A DNA stretch of 64,000 nucleotides from WHSW01 sp963740055 (GCA_963740055.1 CAVUCL010000001.1:558001-622000), one strand, 5' to 3'. Shown: positions 10,385 to 19,160, counted from the stretch's first letter. Notes: generated by a model from the letters alone, not told the origin. A program made the numbers and translations.

Positions 10385-10423
10385 TCCCCCCGGGCGTCCG
10401 CGAGGCTCCCCCCGGGCGGGGGG
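10385..10423. promoter_or_regulatory. Tandem TCCCCCCGGGCG repeats before fabD
   Basis: Two identical copies of TCCCCCCGGGCG start at 10385 and 10407, 22 bases (two helical turns) apart. The second is extended into a palindrome, C6-GGGC-G6. They lie 50-90 bases before fabD and resemble the C6-GATC-G6 site in front of the GAF kinase. The arrangement suggests side-by-side regulator dimers, or else a GC-only terminator of the regulator gene. Confidence 0.45.
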
Positions 10424-10475
10424 TAGGCGCACCGAAACCCTTAACGGCGGGACGTTCGCGGGGAAGTATCGGCGT

Positions 10476-11336
10476 ATGCACACCGCGCTCCTCTTCCCCG
10501 GCCAGGGCAGCCAGACGCCCGACATGCGCGAGCTCGCCGATCGCCACGAGCCCGAGCTGGTCGAGCTCGCCATCGACGAGGTCGGCGCCGACCCGTTCGC
10601 GCTCGCCGGCGAGGGCACCGCCTACGCGCAGCCCGCAATCCTCTGCGCCAGCCTCGCCGCCTGGACGGCCGCCGGGCGACCGCTCGCTCCGGTACACGCC
10701 GGGCACTCGCTCGGCGAGCTGAGCGCGCTCGCGGCCGCCGGCTCGATCGCGCCCGACGACGCGGTGCGGCTCGCGGTCCTCCGCGGCCGCCTGATGCAGG
10801 AGGCGGTCGGCGACGCCCCCGGCGGGATGATGGCCCTGCTCGGCGACGGCGACGAGGCCCGTGCCGCCGCGGCCGCGACCGGAGTCGCGATCGCAAACGA
10901 CAACGCTCCGACCCAGGTCGTCGTCGCCGGGCCCCGCGAGGCCCTCGGCGAGACCGCGGCGGAGGCGAAGCGGCGCGGCGTACGGGCGATCGAGCTCGCC
11001 GTCCGCGGCGCCTTCCACACCCCCGCGGTCGACTCCGCCGTGGCCCCGTTCCGGACGGCGCTCGGGAGGGTCGCGATCGAGCCGCCCGCGGTGCCGGTCT
11101 TCTCGAGCAGCACGGCGCAGCCGTTCGGCGCCCGCGCCGACGGGATCCGCGACCAGCTCGCGGCGGCGCTCGTGCGCCCGGTGCGCTGGCGCGAGACGCT
11201 CGAGGAGCTGCGCGCGCTCGGCGTCCGTTGCTTCATCGAGACCGGGCCCGGCAACGCGCTGAGCGCGATCGTTCGGCGCGCGTACTCCGACGTCGAGGCG
11301 AGCCTGCTCGCGCGCGGGTGGCCGGCCCATGCCTGA
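10476..11336 (+). CDS. fabD: Malonyl-CoA:ACP transacylase
   Basis: Loads malonyl groups from CoA onto acyl carrier protein for chain elongation. The 286-residue length is standard. The N-terminus TALLFPGQGSQ and the nucleophile elbow GHSLGELSALAA (Ser near residue 76) are diagnostic; the catalytic His lies in GAFHTPAVDSA near 187, and FIETGPGNAL near 255 closes the fold. ATG 10476 is preceded by GGGGAAG. First gene of a nine-gene fatty acid operon; its last eight bases overlap fabH. Confidence 0.95.
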   Translation: MHTALLFPGQGSQTPDMRELADRHEPELVELAIDEVGADPFALAGEGTAYAQPAILCASLAAWTAAGRPLAPVHAGHSLGELSALAAAGSIAPDDAVRLAVLRGRLMQEAVGDAPGGMMALLGDGDEARAAAAATGVAIANDNAPTQVVVAGPREALGETAAEAKRRGVRAIELAVRGAFHTPAVDSAVAPFRTALGRVAIEPPAVPVFSSSTAQPFGARADGIRDQLAAALVRPVRWRETLEELRALGVRCFIETGPGNALSAIVRRAYSDVEASLLARGWPAHA

Positions 11337-12351
11337 GCTCGCCGCCGTCTCGGCTCCCGCCCTCGCCGCTCCCCGCCGCCGAGCCGGCGCCGTCGTCGGC
11401 TCGGTCGGCGTCGCGCTGCCGCCGACCGTGCTCGCCAACGCCCCGATCGCCGAGCGCCTCGGGGTCGACGAGGAATGGATCGTCGCGCGCACGGGCGTCC
11501 GCAGCCGCCGCGTCGCCGCCGCCGGCGAAACGCTGGTCGACTACGCGGCTGAGGCGGCGCGCCGCGCCCTCGCGGGCGCCGGCCTCGACCCGGCCGAGGT
11601 CGATCTGGTGCTCGTCGCGACGATGACCCACGAGCAGCTCTCGCCGACCGCGGCACCGCTGGTCGCGACCCGGATCGGGGCCGCCGGGGCGGCGGCGATC
11701 GACGTCGGCGCCGCCTGCTCGGGCTTCGTCTCCGCGCTCGCGCTCGCCGCCGGTCAGGTCGAGGCCGGGCGGGCGCGCAACGTCGTCGTCGTCGGCGCCG
11801 ACCTGATGAGCCGGCTCACCGACGGTGCCGATCGCGCCACCGCGGCGCTGTTCGGCGACGGCGCCGGCGCGGTCGTCGTCGGCGGTGCTGAGCGCGCCGC
11901 GATCGGACCCAGCGTGCTCGGCTCCGACGGCGCCCGCGGCGACCTGGTCGCGGCCGGGCGCGCCGAGGGCATCCTGCGGATGAAGGGCCACGACACCTTC
12001 CGCCACGCGGTCGACCGGCTCGCCGAGGCGACCCGCGCCGCCGCCGCGGCCGCCGGGCGCGGGCTCGACGAGATCGACCTGTTCGCCTACCACCAGGCCA
12101 ACGGCCGCATCCTCGCGGCGGTCGCCGAGCGCCTCGACCTCGACCGCGAGCGCGTGCTGGACTCGATCGCCGAGCACGCCAACACATCGGCGGCGACGAT
12201 CCCGCTTGCGCTCGCCGACGCTCGCGAGGCGGGCCGCCTGCGGCCGGGGGACTCGATCCTGCTTGCGGCGTTCGGCGGCGGTCTCACCTGGGCCGCGACC
12301 GTGGTCGAGTGGGAGTCCGCGGGCGCCGGCCCGGCCGAGGAGGGGCGATGA
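11329..12351 (+). CDS. fabH: Beta-ketoacyl-ACP synthase III
   Basis: Condenses an acyl-CoA primer with malonyl-ACP and so starts each fatty acid. The 340 residues contain the full Cys-His-Asn triad: Cys in DVGAACSGFVSAL (about 129), His in YHQANGRIL (about 255), Asn in EHANTSAATIP (about 283). The N-terminal part has the GVRSRR segment of the CoA-binding groove. The protein carries about 20 extra N-terminal residues (Ala/Pro-rich) before GSVGVALPPTVL. Primer preference (straight or branched) cannot be read from sequence. Overlaps fabD at the start and fabG at the end (ATGA). Confidence 0.94.
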   Translation: MPELAAVSAPALAAPRRRAGAVVGSVGVALPPTVLANAPIAERLGVDEEWIVARTGVRSRRVAAAGETLVDYAAEAARRALAGAGLDPAEVDLVLVATMTHEQLSPTAAPLVATRIGAAGAAAIDVGAACSGFVSALALAAGQVEAGRARNVVVVGADLMSRLTDGADRATAALFGDGAGAVVVGGAERAAIGPSVLGSDGARGDLVAAGRAEGILRMKGHDTFRHAVDRLAEATRAAAAAAGRGLDEIDLFAYHQANGRILAAVAERLDLDRERVLDSIAEHANTSAATIPLALADAREAGRLRPGDSILLAAFGGGLTWAATVVEWESAGAGPAEEGR

Positions 12352-13076
12352 CCTCCGAGGGATGCGCCCTTGTCACCGGCTCCGCGCGCGGCATCGGCGC
12401 CGCCGCCGCGTCGGCCCTCGCCGCCGAGGGCTGGCCGCTGGTCATCAACTACCGCTCCGACCGCGAGCGCGCGGAGTCGCTCGTCGCCAGGATCGGCGAC
12501 GACGGCGGGCGCGCGATCGCGGTCGGCGCCGACGTCGCCAGCCCCGACCGGGTCGCGGAGATGTTCGAGCGCGCCGAGGCAGAGCTCGGCCCGGTCCTGG
12601 TCCTGGTCAACAACGCGGGCACGCGCGCCGACGGCCTCGCGCCGCAGCTAGGTACCGACGACTGGACCTCGGTGCTCGAGACCAACCTCTCCGGCGCCTT
12701 TCATACCACCCGCCGGGCGCTGCGCCCGATGCTTCGCAAGCGCTTTGGCCGGATCGTCAACGTCGCCTCGATCGTCGGCCCGCGCGCGAACGCCGGGCAG
12801 GCCAACTACGCGGCCTCGAAGGCGGGCCTGATCGGGTTCACGAAGACGGTCGCGGTCGAGGTCGCGCGCCGCGGCGTGACCGTGAACGCGGTCGCGCCGG
12901 GGCTGGTCGAGACCAAGCTCACCGAGGGGATCGGCGACGAGCTCGCCGACTCGATCCCCGCCCGCCGCCGCGGCACTCCGGAGGAGGTCGCCGCCTGCGT
13001 GCGCTTCCTCGTCTCCGACGAGGCCGCCTACGTGACCGGGTCGGTGCTGACCGTGGACGGAGGGCTGAGCGCCTGA
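12348..13076 (+). CDS. fabG: 3-oxoacyl-ACP reductase
   Basis: An NADPH-dependent short-chain dehydrogenase that reduces the beta-keto group during elongation. ATG 12348 overlaps the fabH stop (ATGA), which fixes the start although an upstream ATG at 12309 is also in frame. The 242 residues show the Rossmann motif TGSARGIG (about 10-17), NNAG (about 88), catalytic Ser in NVASIVG (about 140), YAASK (about 153-157) and a C-terminal TGSVLTVDGGLSA. The position between fabH and acp fits FabG rather than a catabolic SDR. Confidence 0.94.
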   Translation: MTSEGCALVTGSARGIGAAAASALAAEGWPLVINYRSDRERAESLVARIGDDGGRAIAVGADVASPDRVAEMFERAEAELGPVLVLVNNAGTRADGLAPQLGTDDWTSVLETNLSGAFHTTRRALRPMLRKRFGRIVNVASIVGPRANAGQANYAASKAGLIGFTKTVAVEVARRGVTVNAVAPGLVETKLTEGIGDELADSIPARRRGTPEEVAACVRFLVSDEAAYVTGSVLTVDGGLSA

Positions 13077-13113
13077 GCGCGCCGGCCCGCGAATGACAAC
13101 GAGAGGAGAACCA

Positions 13114-13359
13114 ATGCCAACCCAGGTTTCGAACGATGCGGTCGAGAAGGTGATCTTCGACGGCCTCGAGGAGGTCGGCGCAGAGGGCGAGATCAACCGC
13201 GACGCGACGCTCGAGGGACTCGACGTCGACTCGCTCGACCTGGTCGAGCTCGCGCAGATCGTCGAGGACGAGTTCGGGGTCGAGCTCGACGGCGACTCGG
13301 TCAAGGACGTGCGCACGGTCGGCGACGTGGTCGACCTGGTGGTCGCGCGGGCGCGATGA
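13114..13359 (+). CDS. acpP: Acyl carrier protein
   Basis: An 81-residue acidic helical protein. The phosphopantetheine attachment Ser is in LDVDSLDLVELAQ at about residue 37. ATG 13114 is favoured over an in-frame ATG at 13093 because it has a good ribosome site, GAGAGGAGAA, seven bases upstream and gives the normal ACP length. It carries the growing acyl chain between the enzymes of this operon. Four-base overlap with fabF. Confidence 0.94.
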   Translation: MPTQVSNDAVEKVIFDGLEEVGAEGEINRDATLEGLDVDSLDLVELAQIVEDEFGVELDGDSVKDVRTVGDVVDLVVARAR

Positions 13360-14588
13360 GCGCCGCCGCCAAAGCCAAGGGCCGCCGCGTCGTCGTCACC
13401 GGCGTCGGCGCGGTGAGCCCGCTCGGCGTCGGCGCGACGGCGCTGATCGAGCGCTGGGCCGCCGGCGAGTGCGGGATCGCCGACGGTGCCGGGCGCTGCG
13501 ACGACTTCGAGCCCACCGACCATCTGAGCCGCAAGGAGGCGCGCCGCCAGGACCGCTTCACCCAGTTCGCGGTCGTCGCCGCCGACGAGGCGCTGGCCGC
13601 CGCCGGATGGGACGGCGAGCCACCGTACGACCCGGAGCGGGTCGGGTGCGTGATCGGGACCGGGATCGGCGGGCTCGGCTCGCTCGAGCAGCAGCAGGGA
13701 GTGCTCTGGGAGAAGGGCGCCCAGGCCGTCTCGCCGCTCGCGGTGCCGCTGCTGATGGGCAACGCGGCCGCGGCGGCGGTGGCGATGCGCCACGACTTCC
13801 ACGGGCAGTCGTTCGGGGTCATGTCGGCCTGCGCCGCGGGCGCGCACGCGATCGGCCAGGCGACCCGGATGATCGAGTCGGGCGAGGCCGACGCCGTCGT
13901 CACCGGCGGCTCGGAGGCGGCGATCACCGGGGTCGCGACGGCGGCCTTCGCCGCGATGGGGGCGACGTCGCCGAGCGGGATCTCGCGCCCCTTCGACGCT
14001 CGCCGGGACGGGTTCGTGATCGGCGAGGGCGGCGGCATCCTCGTGCTCGAGGAGGCCGAGGCGGCCGCGGCGCGCGGTGCCGACGAGCGGGCGCGGGTGC
14101 TCGGCTACGGCGCCAGCTCCGATGCTCACCATCTGACCGCGCCGGCGCCCTCGGGGCGCGACGCGGCGCGGGCGATCGAGCTCGCGCTCGCCGACGCCGG
14201 GATCGAGCCCGAGCGGGTCGACTACGTCAACGCGCACGGGACCTCGACCCCGCTCAACGATCGCTCGGAGACCGAGGCGCTGAAGCTCGCGCTCGGCGAC
14301 CGCGCCTCGGGCCTGCCGGTCTCCTCGACCAAGTCGGCGATCGGCCACCTGCTCGGCGCCGCCGGTGCGGTCGAGGCGATCGCGACCGTGGGCGCGCTCG
14401 ACCGCGAGCTGGCGCCGCCGACCGTGGGCTGGGCCGAGCGCGACCCCGAGCTCGACCTCGACTACGTCCCCGGCGAGGCGCGCCCGCTCGAGCGGCGCTC
14501 GAACGGGTCCGGCGACGAGCCCCTGGTGGCGATCTCGAACTCGTTCGGCTTCGGCGGTCACAACGCGGTCCTCTGCCTGGCGCGATGA
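13356..14588 (+). CDS. fabF: Beta-ketoacyl-ACP synthase II
   Basis: The elongating condensing enzyme, 410 residues. Nucleophile Cys in SACAAGAHAIGQA (about 159), the two His residues in NAHGTSTPLND (about 294) and SAIGHLLGAAGAVEA (about 330), and the late glycine-rich NSFGFGGHNAVL are all present, so the KAS-I/II active site is intact. The start overlaps acpP and the stop overlaps the carboxyltransferase gene (ATGA), so expression is coupled on both sides. Confidence 0.95.
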   Translation: MSAAAKAKGRRVVVTGVGAVSPLGVGATALIERWAAGECGIADGAGRCDDFEPTDHLSRKEARRQDRFTQFAVVAADEALAAAGWDGEPPYDPERVGCVIGTGIGGLGSLEQQQGVLWEKGAQAVSPLAVPLLMGNAAAAAVAMRHDFHGQSFGVMSACAAGAHAIGQATRMIESGEADAVVTGGSEAAITGVATAAFAAMGATSPSGISRPFDARRDGFVIGEGGGILVLEEAEAAAARGADERARVLGYGASSDAHHLTAPAPSGRDAARAIELALADAGIEPERVDYVNAHGTSTPLNDRSETEALKLALGDRASGLPVSSTKSAIGHLLGAAGAVEAIATVGALDRELAPPTVGWAERDPELDLDYVPGEARPLERRSNGSGDEPLVAISNSFGFGGHNAVLCLAR

Positions 14589-16033
14589 GCGCGCTCGCGA
14601 CCACCGAGCCGCGCGCGCATGCCGGCGCCGAGCGGCCGAGCCTGCCGCTGGAGCGGCTCGAGCTGCTCTGCGATCCCGGCAGCTTCGCGCCGCTTCGCAG
14701 CGGGGTCGTCTCCGGGGCGCTCGGTGGTCGCGCGGGGCCGGGCGACGGCGTCGCCGCCGGGGCCGGGACCGTCGGCGGCCGGCCGGTGTTCTGCTACGCG
14801 CAGGATCCCGCCTTCATGGGTGGCTCGCTCGGGGCGGCCCACGCGGACTCGATCGTCCGCGTGATGCGACTCGCCGGCGAGGCGGGGGCGCCGGTGGTCG
14901 GCTTCGTCGAGTCGGGCGGCGCGCGCCTGCAGGAGGGCCACGCGGCGCTCGCCGGCTACGGCCGCGTCTTTCGCGCCAGCGTCGAGCTCGCCGACCGCGT
15001 GCCGCAGATCTCGGTCGTCACCGGGGTCTCGGCCGGCGGCGGCGCCTACTCGCCCGCGCTCACCGACTTCGTCGTCATGACCGACTCGGCGCGCATGTTC
15101 CTCACCGGCCCGCGGATCGTGCGCGCGGCGCTCGGCGAGGAGGTCTCGATGGAGGAGCTCGGCGGACCGCGGGTGCACTCTCGCAACGGCGTCTGCCAGC
15201 TCGTCGCCGACTCGGACGCCGAGGCCGCGCGCCTTGCCCGCGAGCTGATCGGCCTGCTGCCCGCGCGCCTCGGGGCGCCCCCGCCGCGGGCGCTCGATGC
15301 CGACGCAGCGATCCGTCCGGACCCGGCGATCGAGGCGACCCCGGCGGCGTCGGTGCCCGCCGACCCACGCCGCGTCTACGACGTGCGCGAGGTCGCCCGC
15401 GCGATTGTCGACGGCGGCGAGCTGCTCGAGCTCTCGCGCGACTGGGCGCGCAACATGTTCACCGGACTGGCGCGGATCGACGGCCGCTCGGTCGGCGTGA
15501 TCGCGAACCAGCCGCGCCGCCTCGGGGGCGTGATCGACGCCGCGGCGGCCGAGAAGGCGGCGCTGTTCGTCTCCTCCTGCGATCGCTTCGGGCTGCCGCT
15601 GGTGGTCCTCGTCGACACCCCGGGCTTCATGCCCGGCCGGCGCCAGGAGCGCGGCGGCGTGATCCGCCACGGCGCCTCGCTGCTGCGCGCGTTCGCCGCC
15701 GCCCGGGTGCCGAAGCTGACCGTGGTCCTGCGCAAGGCGTACGGCGGCGCCGCGATCACGATGAACTCGCGCGACCTCGGCGCCGACCTGGTCTTCGCCT
15801 GGCCCGGAGCCGAGATCGGGATCATGGCGGCGCGCCAGGCGGTCGAGATCGTCCACCGCCGCGAGCTCGAGTCCGAGCGCCCGGCCGCGCGTGACGAGCT
15901 CGCCGACGGCTACGCGGAGGAGCACCTGAGCGCCGACCGCGCCGCGGCGTCCGGCTACGTCGACGAGGTGATCGAGCCGATCTCGACCCGGGCGCGGCTC
16001 GCGTGGGCGCTCGGGGCGCTAGAGCGGCGATGA
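14585..16033 (+). CDS. Acyl-CoA carboxylase beta subunit (carboxyltransferase)
   Basis: A 482-residue protein with both carboxyltransferase halves in one chain, as in actinobacterial AccD/PccB subunits. N-domain: FMGGSLGAAHADSI, VESGGARLQEG and GGGAYSPALTDFVVM. C-domain: LVDTPGFMPG near residue 345, IRHGASLLRAFA, RKAYGGAAITMNS and FAWPGAEIGIMA. No zinc-ribbon Cys cluster is seen, unlike E. coli AccD. The likely reaction is transfer of CO2 from carboxybiotin to acetyl-CoA to make malonyl-CoA for FabD. The biotinylated alpha subunit is not in this window. ATG 14585 overlaps fabF (ATGA), which fixes the start. Confidence 0.9.
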   Translation: MSALATTEPRAHAGAERPSLPLERLELLCDPGSFAPLRSGVVSGALGGRAGPGDGVAAGAGTVGGRPVFCYAQDPAFMGGSLGAAHADSIVRVMRLAGEAGAPVVGFVESGGARLQEGHAALAGYGRVFRASVELADRVPQISVVTGVSAGGGAYSPALTDFVVMTDSARMFLTGPRIVRAALGEEVSMEELGGPRVHSRNGVCQLVADSDAEAARLARELIGLLPARLGAPPPRALDADAAIRPDPAIEATPAASVPADPRRVYDVREVARAIVDGGELLELSRDWARNMFTGLARIDGRSVGVIANQPRRLGGVIDAAAAEKAALFVSSCDRFGLPLVVLVDTPGFMPGRRQERGGVIRHGASLLRAFAAARVPKLTVVLRKAYGGAAITMNSRDLGADLVFAWPGAEIGIMAARQAVEIVHRRELESERPAARDELADGYAEEHLSADRAAASGYVDEVIEPISTRARLAWALGALERR

Positions 16034-16719
16034 CCGCCACCGACCCACTCGCCCGCCTCGCCGCCGAGCTCTCGCCGGCCGCCCGCGCGCGCCGGATGAC
16101 CCTCTATGTCGCGCTCGGCGACAGCTTCACCGCCGGTACCGGCTGCGGCCCGGGCGAGGCCTGGCCGGAGCGGCTCGCGGCGGCGATCGCGGTTCCCTTC
16201 GGTCCCGAGCTGCGCAACCTCGCCGTCCACGGGGCGACCAGCGCCGCGGTGCTCGAGCAGCTCCCGGAGGCGATCGAGCTCGAGCCCGACCTGGTCACCG
16301 TCGTCTGTGGCGCCAACGACGTGCTCAGCAGCACGCGACCGGACGCGGCCGCCTACGCCCGCCGGCTGGCGGCGATCTTCACCCGTTTGCGCCGGGCGGT
16401 ACCGGGGGTCCGGATCGCGACCGCGACCGCCCCCGACGAGTGGAGCTTTCTCGAGCTCGGGCCGCGGACGAGGGATCGGGTCGAGCGGGCGATCGACCGC
16501 TTCAACCGCGCGACGCGCGGGGTCGCGGACACCTACGGCGTCCCCTGGCTCGAGGTCGCGGGCCATCCGGGCCTCTGCGAGGCCCGGAACTTCAGCGCCG
16601 ACGGGCTGCATCCGTCGCCGCGCGGCCACCGCCAGGCGGCCCGCGGCTTCGCCGCCCTGCTCGAGCGCAGCTATGGAATCGAGATCGACCACCGAGGAGG
16701 AACCGATGAATCCGAATGA
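16030..16719 (+). CDS. SGNH/GDSL-family hydrolase
   Basis: A 229-residue esterase-fold protein with all four SGNH blocks: block I ALGDSFTAGTG (Ser near residue 31), block II Gly in NLAVHGATS, block III CGANDVLSS (Asn near 94), and block V DGLHPSPRGH (Asp and His near 190-193). No signal peptide is visible, so it is probably cytoplasmic. ATG 16030 overlaps the carboxyltransferase stop (ATGA) and the gene ends inside the start of the MaoC gene. Inside a fatty acid synthesis operon it may act as an acyl-ACP or acyl-CoA thioesterase, as TesA of E. coli belongs to the same superfamily; that is inference. Lipase or deacetylase activity is the alternative. Confidence 0.88.
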   Translation: MTATDPLARLAAELSPAARARRMTLYVALGDSFTAGTGCGPGEAWPERLAAAIAVPFGPELRNLAVHGATSAAVLEQLPEAIELEPDLVTVVCGANDVLSSTRPDAAAYARRLAAIFTRLRRAVPGVRIATATAPDEWSFLELGPRTRDRVERAIDRFNRATRGVADTYGVPWLEVAGHPGLCEARNFSADGLHPSPRGHRQAARGFAALLERSYGIEIDHRGGTDESE

Positions 16720-17218
16720 CGCCCCGGTGCCCGGCGCCGAGCTGACCTCGCCCGGGCGCACGATCACCGAGGCCGACCTGGTCTCGTTCGCCTCGCTGAC
16801 CGGCGACTGGCACCCCCAGCACGCCGACGCCGAGTGGGCGGCGGCGGGTCGCTTCGGCGAGCGCGTCGCGCACGGGATGCTCGTCCTCTCCTACGCGGTC
16901 GGGCTGATGCCGTTCGATCCCGAGCGGGTCGTCGCCCTGCGCGGTCTCGAGTCGGTGCGCTTCAAGCGCCCGGTCCGGATCGGCGACACGATCCGGGTGC
17001 GTTCACGGGTCGACTCGGTGCGCGAGCTCGAGCCCGGCGTCGCGCTGGTCACGCTCGCGTGGCGGATCCTGAACCAGGACGGGCGCGCGGTCGCCCGGGC
17101 GCGGGTCGAGGCGCTGTGGCGGGTCGAGCGCTCGAACGGCGCCGGCAACGGCAACGGCGCTGCCGCGCACGCGGCCGAGAGCGCGCTCGACCTCTACGGC
17201 GATCGGGTGCTGCTGTGA
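16706..17218 (+). CDS. MaoC-like (R)-3-hydroxyacyl dehydratase
   Basis: A 170-residue single hot-dog protein. The hydratase-2 motif is clear: FASLTGDWHPQHAD (residues 28-41), with Asp and His as catalytic pair, then ERVAHGMLVLSYAVGL. A Gly/Asn/Ala-rich linker and short tail (residues 140-170) follow the fold. ATG 16706 has a strong ribosome site, GAGGAGG. The operon has reductases and condensing enzymes but no FabZ or FabA, so this protein probably does the 3-hydroxyacyl-ACP dehydration step. It overlaps the following fabI-like gene (GTGA). Confidence 0.87.
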   Translation: MNPNDAPVPGAELTSPGRTITEADLVSFASLTGDWHPQHADAEWAAAGRFGERVAHGMLVLSYAVGLMPFDPERVVALRGLESVRFKRPVRIGDTIRVRSRVDSVRELEPGVALVTLAWRILNQDGRAVARARVEALWRVERSNGAGNGNGAAAHAAESALDLYGDRVLL

Positions 17219-18018
17219 TCCTCGAGCGCAAGCGGATCCTCGTCACCGGGGTCGTCAACCGCCACTCGATCGCGCACGCGATCGCCGCCGGCGCGCAGCG
17301 CGAGGGGGCCGAGGTGCTGCTGACCAGCTTCGGGCGGGTGCGGCGGATGACCGAGCGCGCCGCCCGGCGCCTGCCCGAGCCCTGCGACGTGCTCGAGCTC
17401 GACGTCGACTCCGACGACGACCTGGCGGCGCTCGCGGCCGAGCTCGACGAGCGCTGGGGGCGCGTCGACGGCGTCGTGCACGCGATCGCGCACGCCCCCC
17501 CGGACGCGCTCGGCGGCAACTTCGTCGGCGCCCCGCGGGCAAGCGCGAAGCGGGCGTTCGAGACCAGCGCCTACTCGCTGAAGGCGATCGCCGAGGCGCT
17601 GGCGCCGCTGATGGAGTCCCGAAACGGCGACCGGCCGGCCCGCGGCAGCGTCGTCGCGCTCGATTTCGACGCCTCCGTCGCCTGGCCCGCCTACGACTGG
17701 ATGGGGGTCGCGAAGGCGGCGCTCGAGTCGATCTCGCGCTACCTCGCCCGCGACCTCGGCCCGCGCGGGATCCGCGTCAACCTGGTCTCCGCCGGCCCGC
17801 TCTCGACCCCGGCGGCGTCGGGCATCCCCGGGTTCGAGCAGCTCGCCGACGCCTGGACGGGGGCGGCACCGCTGGGCTGGGATCGCTCCGACGCGGGTGC
17901 GGTCGCCGACGCGACCCTGTTCCTGCTCTCCGATCTCGCGCGCGCGATCAGCGGCGAGATCGTGCACGCCGACGGCGGCTTCCACGCCGTCGGCGCCCCG
18001 GCGCTCGCGCCAACCTGA
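17215..18018 (+). CDS. fabI: Enoyl-ACP reductase, FabI/InhA type
   Basis: A 267-residue atypical SDR that completes each elongation cycle. The N-terminus ILVTGVVNRHSIAHAIAAGAQ is the FabI/InhA form of the NAD loop; VHAIAHAP is the FabI substrate-loop sequence; the active-site pair is in YDWMGVAKAALES (Y-x6-K, Tyr near 160); RVNLVSAGPLSTPAASGI and ISGEIVHADGGFHAVG close the fold. GTG 17215 overlaps the dehydratase stop (GTGA). It is the last gene of the fab operon; dinB starts 42 bases later. Confidence 0.92.
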   Translation: MILERKRILVTGVVNRHSIAHAIAAGAQREGAEVLLTSFGRVRRMTERAARRLPEPCDVLELDVDSDDDLAALAAELDERWGRVDGVVHAIAHAPPDALGGNFVGAPRASAKRAFETSAYSLKAIAEALAPLMESRNGDRPARGSVVALDFDASVAWPAYDWMGVAKAALESISRYLARDLGPRGIRVNLVSAGPLSTPAASGIPGFEQLADAWTGAAPLGWDRSDAGAVADATLFLLSDLARAISGEIVHADGGFHAVGAPALAPT

Positions 18019-18060
18019 CGGCGGGGAGGGCGCCGCCGACCCCGCGCCTACGATGATGCG

Positions 18061-19134
18061 ATGGCGCTGCGGCGGACGATCGCCCACCTCGACATGGACG
18101 CGTTCTACGTCGCGGTCGAGCTCCTGCGGCGGCCGGAGCTGCGGGGGAAGCCGGTGATCGTCGCCGGCTCCGGGCCGCGCGCCGTGGTCACGACCGCGTC
18201 CTATGCGGCGCGCCCGTACGGGGTCGGGTCGGCGATCCCGGTCGCGGTCGCGAAACGCCGCTGCCCCGACCTCGTCCACCTGCCGGTCGACATGGCCCAC
18301 TACCGCGAGCGCTCGCGCGCGGTGATGGAGCTCGTCGGCGCGCTCGAGTGCCCGAGCCAGCCGGTCTCGCTCGACGAGGCCTACCTCGACCTCTCCGCGA
18401 TCCCGGACCCGGTGGCGCGGATGAGCGAGCTGGTGCGGGCGATCCGCGAGCGCCTGCACCTCGACGCGTCGGTCGGCATCGGCCCGAACAAGCTCGTCGC
18501 CAAGGTCGCCTCCGACGCCGAGAAGCCGAACGGGTTCTGCGTCCTCACGCGCGAGCAGGCGGCGCGCCGGTTCGCGGCCGAGGCGCCGCGGCTGCTGCCG
18601 GGGGTGGGCCCGAAGACCGCCGAGCGGCTGGAGGCGCTCGGGGTGCGCACGATCGGCGAGCTGCAGGCGAAGGCCGTGGACGAGCTGGTCGCTCGGTTCG
18701 GCGACAGCCACGGCTACGGCCTGCACGAGCGCGCGCACTTTCGCGACCAGTCGCCGGTCGCCCGCCGGGAGGCGAAGTCGCGCTCGGTCGAGACGACCTT
18801 CGACCGCGACATCGCCGATCCCGACCGGCTCGAGCGGATCCTCGCCGAGCAGTCGGCGCGGCTCGCGGCTGAGCTCGTCGAGCGCGGGATCCGCGGCCGC
18901 ACGATCGGGATCAAGGTCCGCCTCGACGACTGGACCACGGTCACCCGGGTGCAGACGGTCGCCGAGCCGACCGCCGACGCCGAGCGCATCCGGACGACCG
19001 CGCTCGGCCTCCTGCGCGCCTACGCGCCGCCGCGGCCGGTGCGGCTGCTCGGAGTCCGCGTGGCCGCGTTCGCGGCCGCGGACGAGGGCGGCGCCGCCGC
19101 GGAGCCCGAGCCGCTCTCGCTGCTCTCGGCCTGA
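18061..19134 (+). CDS. dinB: DNA polymerase IV (Y family)
   Basis: A translesion polymerase of 357 residues. Palm-domain metal ligands are present: IAHLDMDAFYVAVE (residues 7-20) and SLDEAYLDLS (about 101-110). The fingers have TASYAARPYGVGSAIP, the thumb has helix-hairpin-helix sequence LLPGVGPKTAERLEALG (about 178-194), and the little-finger domain follows. The extreme C-terminus lacks an obvious clamp-binding motif; it ends in a Gly/Glu/Ala-rich tail with EPLSLL, which might serve. No LexA-type box is obvious upstream. The 42-base gap after fabI is too short to exclude cotranscription. Confidence 0.92.
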   Translation: MALRRTIAHLDMDAFYVAVELLRRPELRGKPVIVAGSGPRAVVTTASYAARPYGVGSAIPVAVAKRRCPDLVHLPVDMAHYRERSRAVMELVGALECPSQPVSLDEAYLDLSAIPDPVARMSELVRAIRERLHLDASVGIGPNKLVAKVASDAEKPNGFCVLTREQAARRFAAEAPRLLPGVGPKTAERLEALGVRTIGELQAKAVDELVARFGDSHGYGLHERAHFRDQSPVARREAKSRSVETTFDRDIADPDRLERILAEQSARLAAELVERGIRGRTIGIKVRLDDWTTVTRVQTVAEPTADAERIRTTALGLLRAYAPPRPVRLLGVRVAAFAAADEGGAAAEPEPLSLLSA

Positions 19135-19160
19135 GCCGGTCGGCCGTTACCCTGGAAGCG

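Noticed and set aside
9717..11336. A response regulator-FabD fusion protein (continuous frame)
   Set aside because: The regulator domain and FabD are each complete with normal ends. The joining 45 residues look non-coding, a TAG lies one frame over at the expected regulator end, and one-base insertions are common in this window.
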